Assembly (NCBI GenBank): GCA_031002005.1
Contig: CM061921.1
Location: 177,576,935-177,640,934 of the forward strand
Origin: Vandiemenella viatica
Lineage: Eukaryota; Arthropoda; Insecta; Orthoptera; Morabidae
DNA length: 64,000 nt
Direction of reading: 5' to 3'
Shown: positions 1-16,149 of the stretch, in pieces
How positions within the stretch are numbered: position 1 is the first letter of the stretch
Layout: each line of letters starts with the position of its first letter
Notes under the pieces: generated by a model
Told to the model about the DNA's origin: nothing
What the model saw: only the letters and a program-made list of their open reading frames with translations
Database searches by the model: none
Translations under genes and position numbers: made by a program

Positions 1-1722
1 CAATGGATCAATTTAGGTGGAACTCTGCAGCTAGAGCAAAACAGAACCAGCAAGCCTTAATGAGTTTGTAAAGAACTCGGCAGGTTAAACGGTAGGCTTG
101 AAGAAGCTAGAATTAAAGCAGAAGTTGAAAGATCAAAACAGGAAGCTGGAGCAGCAGAAATATGCAAGGCACAAAAATGGACTCAGAAAGAGTCACAGGA
201 GCTAAAGGTTCAGTTCAATTTGGTAAAAAACTATTCTGACTCTGTAACACAACAGCTTAATCAGGTTGCTTGCACAATGTTTACATAATAAAGGTAAAGA
301 TTTTACCATTAGTGGACCGAACTACCAGTATCTGCGGTCAGATACGGTCACAGACTCTAATGGGAAAAAAACCACCCGGGATTTACCTGGAGCCTGCTTG
401 GGCAGAGGCTTTGCAGTGGAACAACAGAATGAGTGGAAGGGGCCCATTCGTTTCTCGCCACACAAGCGAGCCTCAGATGTATTCCCGGAGGAATAATAAG
501 TTAGAGTTAAGAAGTTAGCTAGTGGATATTTACAGTCAGCATCCGTCAAGTGATGTCTGCTCTCGGGACGATAAAGTTTTCTAGCATGAAATAAATCCGA
601 ACATGGATGATCTTGTCTGGAGTACAATAGCTCATACGAATCTGTTGTCTCACATGATTGAATATACCTCCAATGCAATCCAATGGATGATGTTTTTGGA
701 AACATATGACTAGCTTTTCTATGAATTGTGTCTTTGCATGCATTGCGAGTTGACGGATTGGCGAACAAGAAGACTGGAAAAAAGGGGGGGGGGGACACCA
801 AGCTGTAATTGGGACAAACGAAGGACTTCTAGAGTTCCTGCATTTCCGACTTCGTGGGAAGAGGTTGTACTCTCAACCTCACAGTACAGAGGTGTTAGTG
901 AGAGAGCTGCCACCATCCACTTATAACACGCAAATGGGTTTTAAGGCACTATCTGATTTAGTTTCATCCACTTTATAATGGAGAAATATGCTTGATTAAG
1001 AAAATCACTCTACGATGAACAATGTGAACTTAGCTGATAGAAGTGAGCAAACTGATATGATGTGGAAAGACTGTCAATTATTACTACCTATCAATAACTT
1101 ATAATTTTTTATGTCAATGACGTAACGGCACGCTTATTTGATTAAAATGTAGACATTTGTTGATCTTTAGAGTTCAATTTGTACTATGATTAAATTCTAA
1201 AAGCACTGAATTTTGACATTAGCTCTTCTTGCAATGCCGTCATGTTATAATATCCGGTAAACCTCTTCATAACTTAGTAAAGAAGAGTTTATTCTCGGGC
1301 AACTATTCATGTGTAAATGTCATAACTCTGGACCGTCTGTTTGTTCTTAACATTCAATGGCTACATTTTAAAACAAGGTGACGCTATTTGTCAAATATTT
1401 TATTATTTATGTATTCATGTAATCATAAATGCACTGATGTCTGTCTGCCTCTCACATTAAATGAATAAACTGTCAGGATATGATGCTTTTAGTGATAAAT
1501 GATCAACATGTTTAAATTTTAAAATCGTGAATATGAAAATTAATCACCTTATAACAGGTAATAATACCTTTAAGTAATTACCAGACAAACTGTAATTTTA
1601 TTATGGTACACTTGATCCCCAATGTTGGGACAATTATCAAAGTGATTTGATATGATCTCATTACAAATTCGATGAGGAAATAAAGTGCACAAACACTGAC
1701 TGTACGTTGGCAAATTTTATAG
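1..1722. other. Intron or flanking sequence of BRWD3, no gene recognised
   Basis: On the plus strand, positions 64-288 stay open for 74 codons and would encode a charged, helix-prone peptide (LNGRLEEARIKAEVERSKQE and a glutamine-rich tail). Two stops precede it and no splice structure is evident. It may be a relic of a coiled-coil gene or retroelement; I do not recognise it. A G-run occurs near 784-794. From 930 to 1722 the sequence is AT-rich with no feature I can support. Confidence 0.4.
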
Positions 1723-1724
1723 TA

Positions 1725-2413
1725 CAGTAGAATTCCAATTATCCAAATCAACTGGGACCGGACCCCATTCACATAATCAAAAATTCGGATAGTTGGCATT
1801 TTTCCAAAAATGGGTCTATTAAAATTAAATTAAAAGGCAACACTTTTAAATGTTAGCGCATTTACAAGTGCTGTACATTAGTACAGTATTGCTTGCTGAA
1901 CATCTTGGTCAAAGTAAGCTGTTTGAGACTGTATTCATCCATTTTCGGACAGCATGTGATCACACTCGGGCTGACGCTCCATCCACTTCAACGCAGTTTC
2001 GAGGCCGGCAAGTGCTTGACTAACTGATGGTCCCAAGTCTGCTTCAACCTCGACATTAAGGTCATCTTCTTCCTCGTCACTTTCAATAAGTTCATCATCA
2101 TTTAGAATTTCATACCCAGGGTTTGACGAATCACACACCACCCACTCTCCTAAATCTTCAGCACTAACTTCTGTACATCCAGGAATTTTCAGAAGAATGT
2201 TTCTGAATTCCTCAAGTGACACGTCATCCCCACCTTCTCCTGTCTCTTCCCTTTCCTTTCCTCGAGCTTCTTTTTCATTTTCTCCCCTTCCTTCTCTTCT
2301 TCAGCTGATATACATTTCAACTTGTTCCACACACATCTTAATGTGACTGTATTAAGCGATTTGGATAATCAGCGATTTGGATAGTCGGAGTTTGGATTGT
2401 TCGTGTTCTTCTG
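1725..2413 (-). mobile_element. Tigger/pogo-like DNA transposon remnant
   Basis: The ends read CAGTAGAATTCCAATTATCC (plus strand, 1725) and, in reverse complement from 2413, CAGAAGAACACGAACAATCC, followed by internal copies of a TATCCAAATC-type repeat. Both ends abut TA, the pogo target site. The minus strand at 1935-2222 encodes the acidic C-terminal tail of a Tigger/jerky-type transposase: EDLGEWVVCD, then GYEILNDDELIE and an E/D-rich run. The CENP-B-type DNA-binding and catalytic domains are missing, so this is an internally deleted copy. Family recognition rests on the TIR, the TA site and the tail motif. Confidence 0.72.
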
Positions 2414-2415
2414 TA

Positions 2416-6255
<3,840 letters not shown>

Positions 6256-6259
6256 CTTT

Positions 6260-7135
6260 ATGACTTGGGTTGTGGCATTCAAAACTAGTCATCTTACAGC
6301 CCTTTTATCATCCTTTAAAAAGTCCTTTTACTTCTTCATCTTGAGCAGCTTCCAACCGCTGGCTGGATCTGCTGGAAACAAAAGCCTCTCCAGCACTTCC
6401 TGTCCATCCACTATCTCTCTTCTTCTACTGTCAGTCAATTTCCTCCTCAATTTTCCACACATTTTTTTATCACCTTTCACCCATCTGTCCCTTGGTGTTC
6501 CTCTGAGCCTCTTCCCTTTAAGCTTCATCCTTGGTATCTTCTACTCTCCCATTCTCTTTACATGGCCATACCACTATAACATTGGTTTTTCTATTTTTTG
6601 CTGTAGTGGTTACTCCTTGTTCATTTCCCTGATATTTTCATTCGTTATTCTCTCTTCTTGTTACTCCTACTCTGCTCCTCTGAAATTTAATTTCCATAGC
6701 TTGTATTCTTACTTTGTCCTTCTCCATCACCACCATTGTTTCTGATCTACATGTCAAATTTGGCACAAGGTAGGTTTTATAAGTTGCTTTCTTACTCTTT
6801 TGTGGCACATTCCAAATTTATACAAGGCCTTTAATGCTCTTAAAATATCTATCTGCACATCATCCTCTTTCATTTATCTATACCCTGTTTCCTACATTTT
6901 CTTCAATCCAGCTTCCCAAATATTTGAAACATTCCACTTTATTCAATTGCTCTCCTCCAAGTGATATGCCTATATCTGTCCTGCTCTTCTTTCTTGTTGT
7001 GATCACTCTTTCACTCTTTCTGGCAGAGACTTTCATGTCATGTGATCAATTACTCTCTTCCATACACCCAGCTGATCCTGCACTTCTCTTTCTTCCCAAC
7101 TGTTCAGCATCAACAAATTCAGGAATTCTATAGCT
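6260..7135 (-). mobile_element. RTE/BovB-type non-LTR retrotransposon, 3' end of reverse transcriptase ORF
   Basis: Read on the minus strand in shifting frames, the segment gives the typical end of an RTE-class reverse transcriptase. Near 6940 it reads EQLNKVECFKYLGSWIEENV (canonical 'V..FKYLGS.I'). It continues with YKTYLVPNLT, then IQAMEIKF (canonical 'EM..R'), and WYGHVKRMGE. It ends with a basic tail RGTPRDRWVKGDKK (6470-6510). Several stops and frameshifts break it and the catalytic YADD part is absent, so it is an old 5'-truncated copy. The 'WFGHVxRM' block is diagnostic of this class of C-terminus. Confidence 0.75.
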
Positions 7136-7783
7136 TATTTTATATTTGTTGGTCATTGGGTTATTTTTGTACCTTAAAATTAGAAGTTGCCATTCAACAC
7201 ATCAGAACAACAAAATTCCCTGTAGATAATAGCACCATTAGTGAATAATTTTCATCTAAATTCATGACTCTTTATAAACAGACTGAGAAAAGAAGTTTTT
7301 GTACCACATATCCTTGTACGACACCTAGTGAAACATCTAAAATACCCCTGGCTGCCTGCAATAACATACCGAGACTGATTACTTCATAAATCAGTTTGTG
7401 TACTCGCAAATCTATTGGAATACACCATAAGCTACATTCCCGAACTTCTTTTAAGAGAGTGCTGCACTCTAGACTATCAAATAATTTCTAAAAATTCAAG
7501 GGAAGTGATACAATTTTGTGACTAACTTGGTGATTTTCATCCCATCAAGAGAAAACCTAGACAGTTTTATTTCACACGACCTGAATCTCCCAGTCTGTAT
7601 TGGTTTAGAATAAGTAATTTGTTTCTTTTTGCTGAAAGCTTCATAACATGGAAAAAGGGGCAGAGGAAGGTTATATTGGTTTCCATTCTTGAAAAGAGGA
7701 AACATAGTTGGAAGGCACTTTTTTCTCTTCTAATCATACATAATAAATGGCACTCAGAAAATGCCTACTTCATGTTGCTCATT
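7136..7783. other. Intron sequence, nothing recognised
   Basis: AT-rich sequence between the RTE-like fragment and the SINE. No coding or repeat signature was identified. Confidence 0.5.
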
Positions 7784-8014
7784 CTAGAAATACTTTTTTT
7801 TTTTACTTATGGCTTTCCACCTTGTTGACATCGAGGTCATTAGAGCCGGGATGGGATTGGGGACTAGGAACGGGAAGGAATTTGTCCATGGCCTTCTGAA
7901 GGAAGCATCCTGGCATTCACCTGGAGTGATTTGGGGAAACCATGGAAAACCCAAATCTGGATGTCCGGACAGCGATTCGAACATGCGTCCTCCTGAATGC
8001 GAGGCTAGAAATAC
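7784..8014 (-). mobile_element. SINE family A copy with perfect 10-bp target-site duplication
   Basis: The body (7794-8004) reads, on the plus strand, from a T-run through 'gaggtcattagagc' and 'cctggagtgatttggggaaa' to 'gattcgaacatgcgtcc', which is the reverse complement of a tRNA-like B box. The element therefore lies on the minus strand with its A-tail at 7794. The 10-bp sequence CTAGAAATAC occurs at 7784-7793 and again at 8005-8014, a perfect target-site duplication. The tRNA-like head is truncated at its 5' end. Related copies lie near 9326, 16930, 24250, 33376 and 63457. Confidence 0.88.
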
Positions 8015-8373
8015 TCTGGGATAACACTGGACCCAGTGCCTTTCCCAGCATTTACCAGTAACACTTATCAGTAACACTTGGGGGCCTGTTACCAATGAAT
8101 CCATTTTTAAATGGTGAGCAAAACAGTGACACAACACCCATTTTTCCTAAATAAACAAATAATTAAAATCAATGTAAATTTTCAGTTTTGATGTTGTTTT
8201 CAGTAATCTCACTGCCAACAAGTATTAATTTTGGAATAGTATTCAAGCTGCAGCAGACTTTTCTTACAAATGGCCCATTTCCCCCCCCCCCCCCCCTGCA
8301 GTGATATTAAACCACGAATTGGAGCAAAAAAGCATTAAATACTGCATGCATTGAGTTTCCACCTATTTTAATG

Positions 8374-8763
8374 TAAGGGGGCATCCACAAATTACGTGAG
8401 GTGTTTTTCCGGATTTCTGGACCCCCCCCTCCCCCTTGGTGAGATTTCGTGAGATCTGGCCGGACCCCCCCCCCCCCTCTGGTGAGATCTGGTCCGTGAT
8501 AACCCCCCCCTAGAAATCGCCCTGGAAACTTTTGTAGACCTTTTTTTAGGTCACACCCTAACTTTTTTGAAGAAATACCCTCCTAAAATCGATTTTGGCG
8601 CAAATTGTAGACCTTTTTTTTGCTCTACTGTCCCCAAATTTTTCGCAAAATCTCACGTGAGATTTCCGTAGACCCCCCCCTCCCCCCTGGTGAGATCTGG
8701 TGAGATTTCGCCGGACCCCCCCCTCCCCCATTTCACCTCACGTAATTTATGGATGTCCCCTAA
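8374..8763. mobile_element. C-rich MITE with 3-bp TAA target-site duplication
   Basis: The element 8377-8760 begins GGGGGCATCCACAAATTACG and ends with the near-perfect inverse (reverse complement GGGGACATCCATAAATTACG). The TIR extends through GTGAGGTG, about 28 bp with two mismatches. TAA flanks both sides (8374-8376 and 8761-8763). The interior is made of diverged units of 'ggtgagatctggccgga' plus runs of seven to nine C. There is no coding capacity. A 3-bp T(N)A duplication suggests a PIF/Harbinger-type or related transposase, but I cannot assign the family. Confidence 0.75.
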
Positions 8764-9325
8764 TTAAGTTTCCCAAGTCCTGACTTACCCACAATCGTTC
8801 CTGAAGTGTGTATATTTTTCTCTTTATGAGCAAACATTTTATTTCACACCTTTACCATAATATATCTTTTTACCTATGACTATACAGTTATGTATAATGC
8901 TGTCGGTACCTTCCCTCATCGCTCATATAAAATGATGCTGTACCACTTTAGCAGATAACACAATTACTTCTAACAAATCCTATATTTTTTAAAAAGAGTT
9001 CTCCAAGTATTCTCGAATCTTTAAATGATTCTTTTAGTTTTGATAATTATTTATATTACAGTTGCAATGCAGTTTTGTAATAAAGTATTTCTCTGTGCTT
9101 TAAATTGTATTTGAATACCAGGCTATCTGAATACCACTGAGAAATTTTTCAAATTGCTTAGCAACGCACATTATACACCCGATATTCTTTATTTTTTGAA
9201 TAAACACCACAGTTTAAGTAAAATTCAGTGTTGAAATTTAAAGTAATAAAAGACCAGTAAAACATGACATTATGCTAGGGAACAGGTTACTGACATCTGT
9301 GACACCACCTGCAAATAAACAAACA
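8764..9325. other. AT-rich intron sequence
   Basis: No coding or repeat signal recognised between the C-rich MITE and the mariner/SINE remnant. Confidence 0.5.
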
Positions 9326-9372
9326 TTCTCATCAACATTGAGGTCATTAGAGGTTAGGACTGGAGGCAAGGA
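9326..9372 (-). repeat. SINE family A fragment
   Basis: About 47 bases matching the 'catcaacattgaggtcatta' body of the SINE seen at 7794 and 63457, without head or tail. It abuts the mariner fragment that starts near 9383. Confidence 0.6.
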
Positions 9373-9382
9373 ACAAGTTGTC

Positions 9383-9875
9383 CACAGAAGAAGCACATCG
9401 AAGCAAATGGTTGCCCGTTTCTTCGGTATCACCAGGCGACAGTGGCATTAGAGCAACGTAGGACGGTCAACTCTGAATGGTACATGACCATTTGTTTACC
9501 AGCAGTCTTTGGAGAAATTCGGAAAAGGTCGAAGAAGTGGCGAATAATTCTTCATCATGACAATGTGAGCTGTCACACACATCGGCTCAAAGGAATTTTT
9601 GACCAGTAAAAACATCGAATTGATGGGTCATCCACCATACAGCCCTGACTTGGCACCCAATGACTTCTTTTAATTCCTGCACATCAAAAACAAATTATGT
9701 GGTCAACGATTTTCGACACTCGAAGAAACGGTTGATACATTCAAGACACATGTTCTGGAGTTACCTCCATTGGAGTGGAAAAAGTGCTTGGAAAATTGGT
9801 TCAAACACACGAAAAAGTTTATTGATCTTCACGGAGAATACTTTGAGAAACAATAAAACCAATTTCGATCATAAA
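9383..9875 (+). mobile_element. mariner transposase fragment, C-terminal half, broken
   Basis: Plus-strand translation in two or three frames gives KQMVARFFGI, then IILHHDNVSCHTHRLKG (catalytic second aspartate in HHDN). Then comes ELMGHPPYSPDLAPNDFF, with the third aspartate in NDFF as expected for a DD34D mariner, and NKLCGQRFSTLEETV near the C-terminus. The N-terminal helix-turn-helix half and both TIRs are absent. A stop replaces a codon after NDFF and a frameshift lies near 9610. This is a 5'-truncated pseudogene of the mariner family. Confidence 0.85.
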
Positions 9876-10181
9876 TACTATTTTTTTTTTTTCATTACTA
9901 GGCCAGAAATATAAATAGCAACCCTCATATCCAGGCCAGAGGGGATGCAATGACAAGCGGCCTCACGCTGCATTAATTTGACTTGATTTTGTCATCACTG
10001 AAATAATATCACATACTCTCTCAACGTAATGATTTATTATTTTGGGGATCCAGGTGATTCACATTTTTTTTTTTTTTGGCCAGGAAATGTATATTTATAA
10101 TTCATTATCTGCAATTGAGGAAAATGGCCTACAACACCTAATTATTTAACTGTTATGACTATGCCTACCAAATACGTGTTG

Positions 10182-10530
10182 TGTCTGGAGTACAGGACCA
10201 TTCTACCAGATAGCGCTATTGGTGCAGCGAGCAACATATGAGCACCTCAGTGATGACAGAGAGAACTACAAGATGGCTACATAAGGAAGGGAAGAGCGAG
10301 CGGCAGGCAGATTCATGCCACCCACCAGGAAGGAAACATCACTCCGCTATCTGTCATTGTGTATTGTTAGACTGAGACTAATAAAACAGATCCTTGTACC
10401 AGCTGTGTTCTAGTAGCTACTATCTACTGTCTTAGGGATCTCCACAGCCTACCTTTGCTGGTGAGTCATCTACCTTGAACCAGGAACTCCATTCAACACA
10501 ACTCCTGATCTTTCCCGGATGGATTCGACA
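10182..10530 (+). repeat. 5' LTR of the Gypsy-like element
   Basis: It starts TGTCTGGAGTACAGGACC and ends GGATTCGACA, the TG...CA ends expected of an LTR. It aligns end to end with 13238-13591 with many substitutions, e.g. shared blocks 'gcagcgagcaaca', 'gaaggaaacatcactcc' and 'ccttgtaccagctgtgttct'. The divergence points to an old insertion. I could not see a clear target-site duplication. Confidence 0.75.
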
Positions 10531-13237
10531 TCAGAAGTGGGATCACTCCCAGACTGGGGAGAGCTGTGGAACGACACAGCCCAGTGCAGCAACATTTTGT
10601 GCCTTGTTGCATGTCAAGCAACAAAATGTGATAGAAGTCGTCGAGGCGAAAAAGCCATCTACAGTCAGCAAATTCGCCGAACTCGACCCCAAACTGCTGG
10701 CAGTGAACCACTAGTCTTGTATAAGCGAACAACTGCTTCAAGGGCAACCATCTGACACCCACTCTAGGGATCAGCAGTACTTTTGAGCATCACATAGACA
10801 CATTTCAAGGAGCTCTTTCCCGCAAGATACGGCCACGTGAAAAGTGCGACCGCAGCACTGAACACTAGCCAGCAAGGGCAACCCAGCACCGATGAGGGAC
10901 ACATAGCATCAACATCAAGAGCATGCTGGCAGGGCCTCGCCACAGATCAAATATCCGTGGCTAATACTGTGGTCCACCTAACCCAATCGCAACACACAGC
11001 ACACAACATGTAAGCAACTACCAGAGATGTGCTGATGAAAGAACTACAAGCAACCACATGCTGGAAGAGGACACGGACTTCGGGGACACACATCAGCAGC
11101 CACATAGCACCATTCTGAATGACACCGACAGCTTGGTACCACATTGGGCATGTTGGGGAAAGCAGTTTTACCTATCGACGAGAGGCCGAGAAGTCACCGA
11201 CCAGTGTTGCAACCAGCAGCTTGCAATCACTGTGGGCTGAGAGGACATCATGCAGCACAGCGCCCAAGAGAGCAGGCCCCTGGTGAGAGGCAGCTCGAGG
11301 CAGTGGAATAGCCACTCTCATTGGTGCCAACAAGCAAGTGGACTGACGCACCAGGAACTGACCAGGCAGGCTGCTAAGCAACAACGGTGAGTCACTTCAA
11401 TTTTATTTTGGCCTCAGAATTGAATGATCCCCCTTAAAAAGTAGTGCCATTAAATTCTCTGGAAAATGGATACATCTGGCCATAGTGTCAATAGGCCTGG
11501 ACGGGAACCACGCTAATTACCAGATCTCGAGCTGGGCAAAGATGATATGATCGTAGACACTTTCTTCCACATCCTTTCTAACCACACACTAGTCAACAAA
11601 ATATTACTAAGGCAAGAAATCTTGTAACGACGCTAGATTAAAGTCAACTAGAGTCACCTTTAGCAGAAGGCGAAAAATGAATGGATTTGCAGAAATTCTA
11701 ACAATCTCATCATCATTAAAATAATCAGATGTCCCACCACAATATTGCCCACCCTTTGCTAAATTGCTAATGTTCTAGACACTCTCCATAGGTAACAGAT
11801 GACGCATCAACATGGGCTTATTGCACATTCGGCTCTTAGACCCTAGCCACATAATACAGTGTTGGCCCTATAGAATGACACTAAGAACTAAAAAAATTCG
11901 TCACAATCGACGGAAGGCACAGTTTTCTAAAGGACAGTCATAAAAGCTTTAGGCCCACTAGTGCACATCCTTGACTATTTTCTCATCCACCACCGAAAAA
12001 GGACTTAACATTTTACAACACGCACTGAAAATGGAAACCACTGTGCGTTTCTTTTTTTAATACAACCAAATACACATTTCTTAAAAGCCAAATTGAATAC
12101 TTAGGATTTGTCATAAAACCTACCTAAACAGGATAGCCGCACACACATATCAACTTCCCCCTCCCTCCTATGGATCATCAAGCAACTGCGACAGTTTATA
12201 GGGCTCTTCTTTGAATTTTGACAATTCATACCACAGTTTTCCCAAAAAAAGGGCCACACTCTTCAAACTCGCAGGAGGTAACACCAAGACGCTAGACTAG
12301 CGAAAGGATGAGGAAATCCGCAAACAGGCAAGTGCCTACTTTGTAAGAGCAAGCGCTAGCAATATTTAACTCCATGCACTCAGTTGAACTCTATATTGAC
12401 GGTTGCGCTGAGAACTATACCCATGTAAAAAGTGAATGGTGAACAAAATCTTTGCATGCCCAAGCAAATCCACAACAAACCCAGAATCTCGATACCACTC
12501 TTTTGATCTAGAAACCCTAGCTAAACTAAACATTTCCGCCATTTCCTATTTGGATGAAAATTCCTTAGACAGCATGGCAGTAAAAGCGACCATATGCAAA
12601 TCTAAATGGGTACCTCGAATATACAGGACAATCGTACCTACAGGCCATCGATTTCGACATATAGTACCAGGAGGGAAAAGAATGGCACATATTGAGTTCC
12701 ATACCAGGAACACAGATGCACCACTACTAGCAAAAACAACTGTCCCAACACGCCAAAGAAAAATAACTTTGTTAGACAATTGGCTACCCCCGCGTAAGAA
12801 AAACACCCAAAAGCCCAAAACCAATATGCGCCCGAAAATTCTCTGTGGCAAGAGCGACCCAAAAGAGTATGTTTCCATAATATGAAATTCGTATTACTCG
12901 GCTGCTCAAAAGAAAGAAAAAGAAAAAAAAATTGCAAACGAGTAAATCAAAAACCAAACAGCATGGGGTCACTGCCTTCCCTACCCACCCCGCTGTACAA
13001 AGTGCTTCCTCACCTATCATCTCTGCACTCCACAATCTCCAGCACCAAGGTAATATGCAGCAATATAACGCACACGCTACTTCACATTGAGCCTTTAGCA
13101 TCTTTATGTCGAGATGGTTCCTTCATAAGGCAATGCCCGACCTCCTTTCCCAATGTGAGCTCTGACAAGTCACAAACCTGGCGCATGCTACTGCCTATGA
13201 GCGACTGCCAGGGATGGCTGTAACAGCAGGATGGCTG

Positions 13238-13591
13238 TGTAAGGTCTGGAATATGGGACCACTCTATCAGATGGCACTACATACGCAGCGAGCAACACGT
13301 GAGCACCGCAGTGATGACAGAGTGAACTAGAAGATGGCTACATAAGTAAGGGAAGAATGAGCAGCAGGCAGATTCATGCCGTTCGCCAGGAAGGAAACAT
13401 CACTCCACTATCTGTCCTTGTGTATTGTTAGACTGAGTCTCATAAACCGAATCCTTGTACCAGCTGTGTTCTAGTAGTTACTCTATACTGTGCGAGGGAT
13501 ATCCACAGCCTTCCTTTGCTGGTAAGCCATCTACATTGAAACAAGAACTCCATTCAACATGACTCCTTATCTTTCTTGGATGGATTCGACA
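13238..13591 (+). repeat. 3' LTR of the Gypsy-like element
   Basis: It is the partner of the repeat at 10182-10530 and ends with the same GGATTCGACA. Relative to the 5' LTR it has a 5-bp insertion just after the initial TGT (TGTAAGGTCTGG). No strong polypurine tract is visible immediately upstream. Confidence 0.75.
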
Positions 13592-13869
13592 TATGTATAG
13601 ACTGAAGGGTCAAAAGTCAAAGGATAGGTTGATGCAAAAATCCAGATAGTGGTGGCACTGCGGAGGGATTGTATAAATGTACTGTGCAGTATTGGGACAT
13701 TTCTACTATTGTGAGTAATATGAAACGTATTCTGAAGTGATTATGGCTGCTTGAGATGAATTAGCAGACTTTTAACTTGAAATAGCAGATGCTTGGGGCA
13801 TTCTATGGAAATTGTTCACGACTTCAACATTGCTTGATCCAGGGTTAGTGTGCCGCAAATATGTATTTT
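13592..13869. other. Short spacer between LTR element and CR1-like LINE
   Basis: About 280 bases without recognised content. Confidence 0.5.
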
Positions 13870-16060
13870 ATGGCAATACCTCTTGCCATGTACAACACAG
13901 TGGCCAACCACATCTACTTAGTAACTGAGACCAGTGACATCTACTTCGCAGTGTCAGTGTTTCCAGACAGGAAACACTTCCATGTATTACTTTTAATTCT
14001 TACACCAATATCTTTCCATGCCTCATCACCAATATACAACTTGTACACTCCCATGTCCCTCTTCACCCTCCTCCTTTCTTGCAATGAATCCCAATCCAGC
14101 TCTATCATATCTGTAACTGATTGCATTCTGCGGTAATTTCCAGAAACAAATATACCAGCCCTTTTTAGCACCCTCTCCAAGTCCTGTATTTGATACTCAA
14201 AATGTGGGTCCCATACTACACTACCATATTCAAGCAATGGTCTGACCAAAGTTTTGTAACCCAATTCCTTTACTTCTCTCATACATCCCCTCATCACTCT
14301 CTCCAGCAAGCGCAGAATTTTGAAATGTTTTTCCTACTACCTGACCAATGCATCCTGCCCAGTTAAGCTTGTTACAAGTCTCCAACAAGCTATTTTTGCC
14401 CCAACTTATAACCATAATCAACCTTTAGTTTTTATTTGTGTATCTAATAAGCTGAATCTTCTTTGCATTTATCTTCATCCCATGTTTACCAACCCAACTA
14501 GATATCCTATCCAGATCACCCTGCAGCTGTTTACAGTCCTCTACAGTTTTGATCCTTTTTATATAGCATTATATCATCTGCAAACAATCTAATTTCTAAT
14601 AGTATACAATGAACACAATTACTCATTAACAATAATGAATACAATGTTCCCCTGTGGCACTTCTATTTTTACTTCCACTTCTTTTGATACTGCATTTCCT
14701 ACCCTAACTTTGTTTTCTACCTTTTAAAAATTCTTCTGCCCAGCAAATCACTTTCTCAACCACTCCGATATTTTTTACCTTATTTACTACCATCTTATGG
14801 CTCACTCTGTCAAAAGCCTTTGAAAGATCTAGAGCTACACTATTAATTTGGCCTCCTTTGTACATCTGAAATATTTTGCCTATATCCCACCAACTGAGAT
14901 TCGCATGAATATTCTTGCCTAAAGCAATGTTGCCTACTTGAAAATCACTTACGCTCCTCACATATATTTCTGATGTGGTTGCATATCAATCTCTCCATTA
15001 ATTTACCTATCACTGATGTTAAACTGATCATCCTATAATTTTCGACTCTATTTCTCAACCCTCCTTTATTTACCAGCACTACTATCACACTTTTCTAGTC
15101 CTGTGGTAAGCAGCAAGTATCCAGACTCAATTTAAATAATATTTCATGATAAGGTACAATGTCACATCCAGCTATCTTTAAGATATCTGTAGTAATGTAG
15201 TATCTACACCAGCCCCTTTGTTTTTTCAGTTTTCTTATTTCCTTCATATCATTCTCAGAATGAATTTCAAATTTTTTGGTCTGTTCATTTCTAATTGTGT
15301 TGTTAAGCTTGTTCTCCGAGTTAGACCCTTCCGTTTCTAATTCATTGTCCCTAATGCTCTCACTAAACAAGTTACTTAAAATCTCTGCCTTTTTCAAATC
15401 CTCAGCAACTTCTTCTCCATCCTTATTTATAAGCATCTCAACACCCTCCCTTCGCCTCAGTTTTCTAAGATAGGCACAGAAATTTCTAGATGCATCATTC
15501 AATGGTCCCCCTGCACTGACAATACTCTTCATAAACCCATCTTTAGCCACCTTTTTAGCTATTATAAAGTCCTTGTTTAGTTTTTTTAAGTATTCCCTAC
15601 TACCCTGATCTCTCTTAACTGTTATGTTCTCTTCCTACCAACCTCTTTAACCTCCTCACCTCCCTATTATAATAAATAAGTTCTGTGCTTCTCTTTGTTT
15701 TGTGTTTTGAAATAAATATTTCTTCCCTCTTTCTTATTATCTCCTTGACTCTATTGTACTTGTGCCTTCCTTCCATTTGCTGAAACGTTCTCTGAAATAT
15801 CTGTTCAAATTAGAAATTTGTGTTTTTTTATGATTTTACCTATTTACCCCTTCAATTTTGGCTGCTGGTTTACTGAATTATCTAATATCTATCAGAACTG
15901 CTTTGGAATCACTTATTCCTTCATTTACTTGACACCCCACAAGGTTATCATCAGTCTTTATTAAGAATATATCCAAAATATTTTGTCCCCTCGTGTTCTG
16001 CTCTACCACTTGTGTAAATCCTCCATCCTTATTAGGGTACTTGCAAATCTCTGTTCCCTT
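13870..16060 (-). mobile_element. CR1/L2-type non-LTR retrotransposon, endonuclease end through reverse transcriptase, broken
   Basis: On the minus strand the pieces appear in the proper order. An endonuclease tail lies near 15950 (TRGDKIF, canonical 'TRG..ILDL'). Next is a linker of 151 codons (15095-15550) ending FKLSLDTCCLPQD, then the RT core SVALDLSKAFDRVSHKMVV (14704-14961), then an ADDIMLY catalytic box at about 14556-14585. The C-terminal block is KTLVRPLLEYGSVVWDPHFE with ERVLKRAGIFVSGNY (13941-14309). Frames are interrupted by several stops. The 'LVRP.LEY.S.VWDP' block is characteristic of CR1/L2/Jockey elements. A Tc1 fragment adjoins its 5' side. Confidence 0.85.
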
Positions 16061-16149
16061 GTGCTATTAATCTTATTTCCTCTGCAGTTTATATCCAGTA
16101 AATTTTAATTCCCACAGATGTGCACAATCACACAGTGCAGCGACATTTG

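Larger units (their letters stand above)
10182..13591 (+). mobile_element. Decayed Ty3/Gypsy-like LTR retrotransposon
   Basis: Two similar direct repeats bound this element: 5' LTR 10182-10530 and 3' LTR 13238-13591. The 5' LTR is followed at once by 'tcagaagtgggatcac', which resembles the primer-binding region seen in some insect Gypsy elements. The 2.7-kb interior is full of stops. A gag-like piece lies near 10620-10715. A reverse-transcriptase tail lies near 12060-12120 (FLKSQIEYLGFVIKPT, canonical 'FL..Q+.YLGH.I'). Plus-strand open frame 12436-12885 is of uncertain origin. Catalytic RT and integrase boxes were not found. The copy is dead and internally deleted. Confidence 0.72.

Noticed and set aside
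322..801. Minus-strand open frame of 159 codons
   Set aside because: No recognisable domain, no splice context and overlaps other equally weak frames.
6260..6745. Plus-strand open frame of 161 codons, hydrophobic
   Set aside because: It is the antisense shadow of the RTE-like reverse transcriptase end, whose conserved blocks lie on the minus strand.
12436..12885. 149-codon frame as an independent gene
   Set aside because: It lies inside the decayed LTR retrotransposon just after the RT tail and has no start context or splice sites; its origin remains uncertain.
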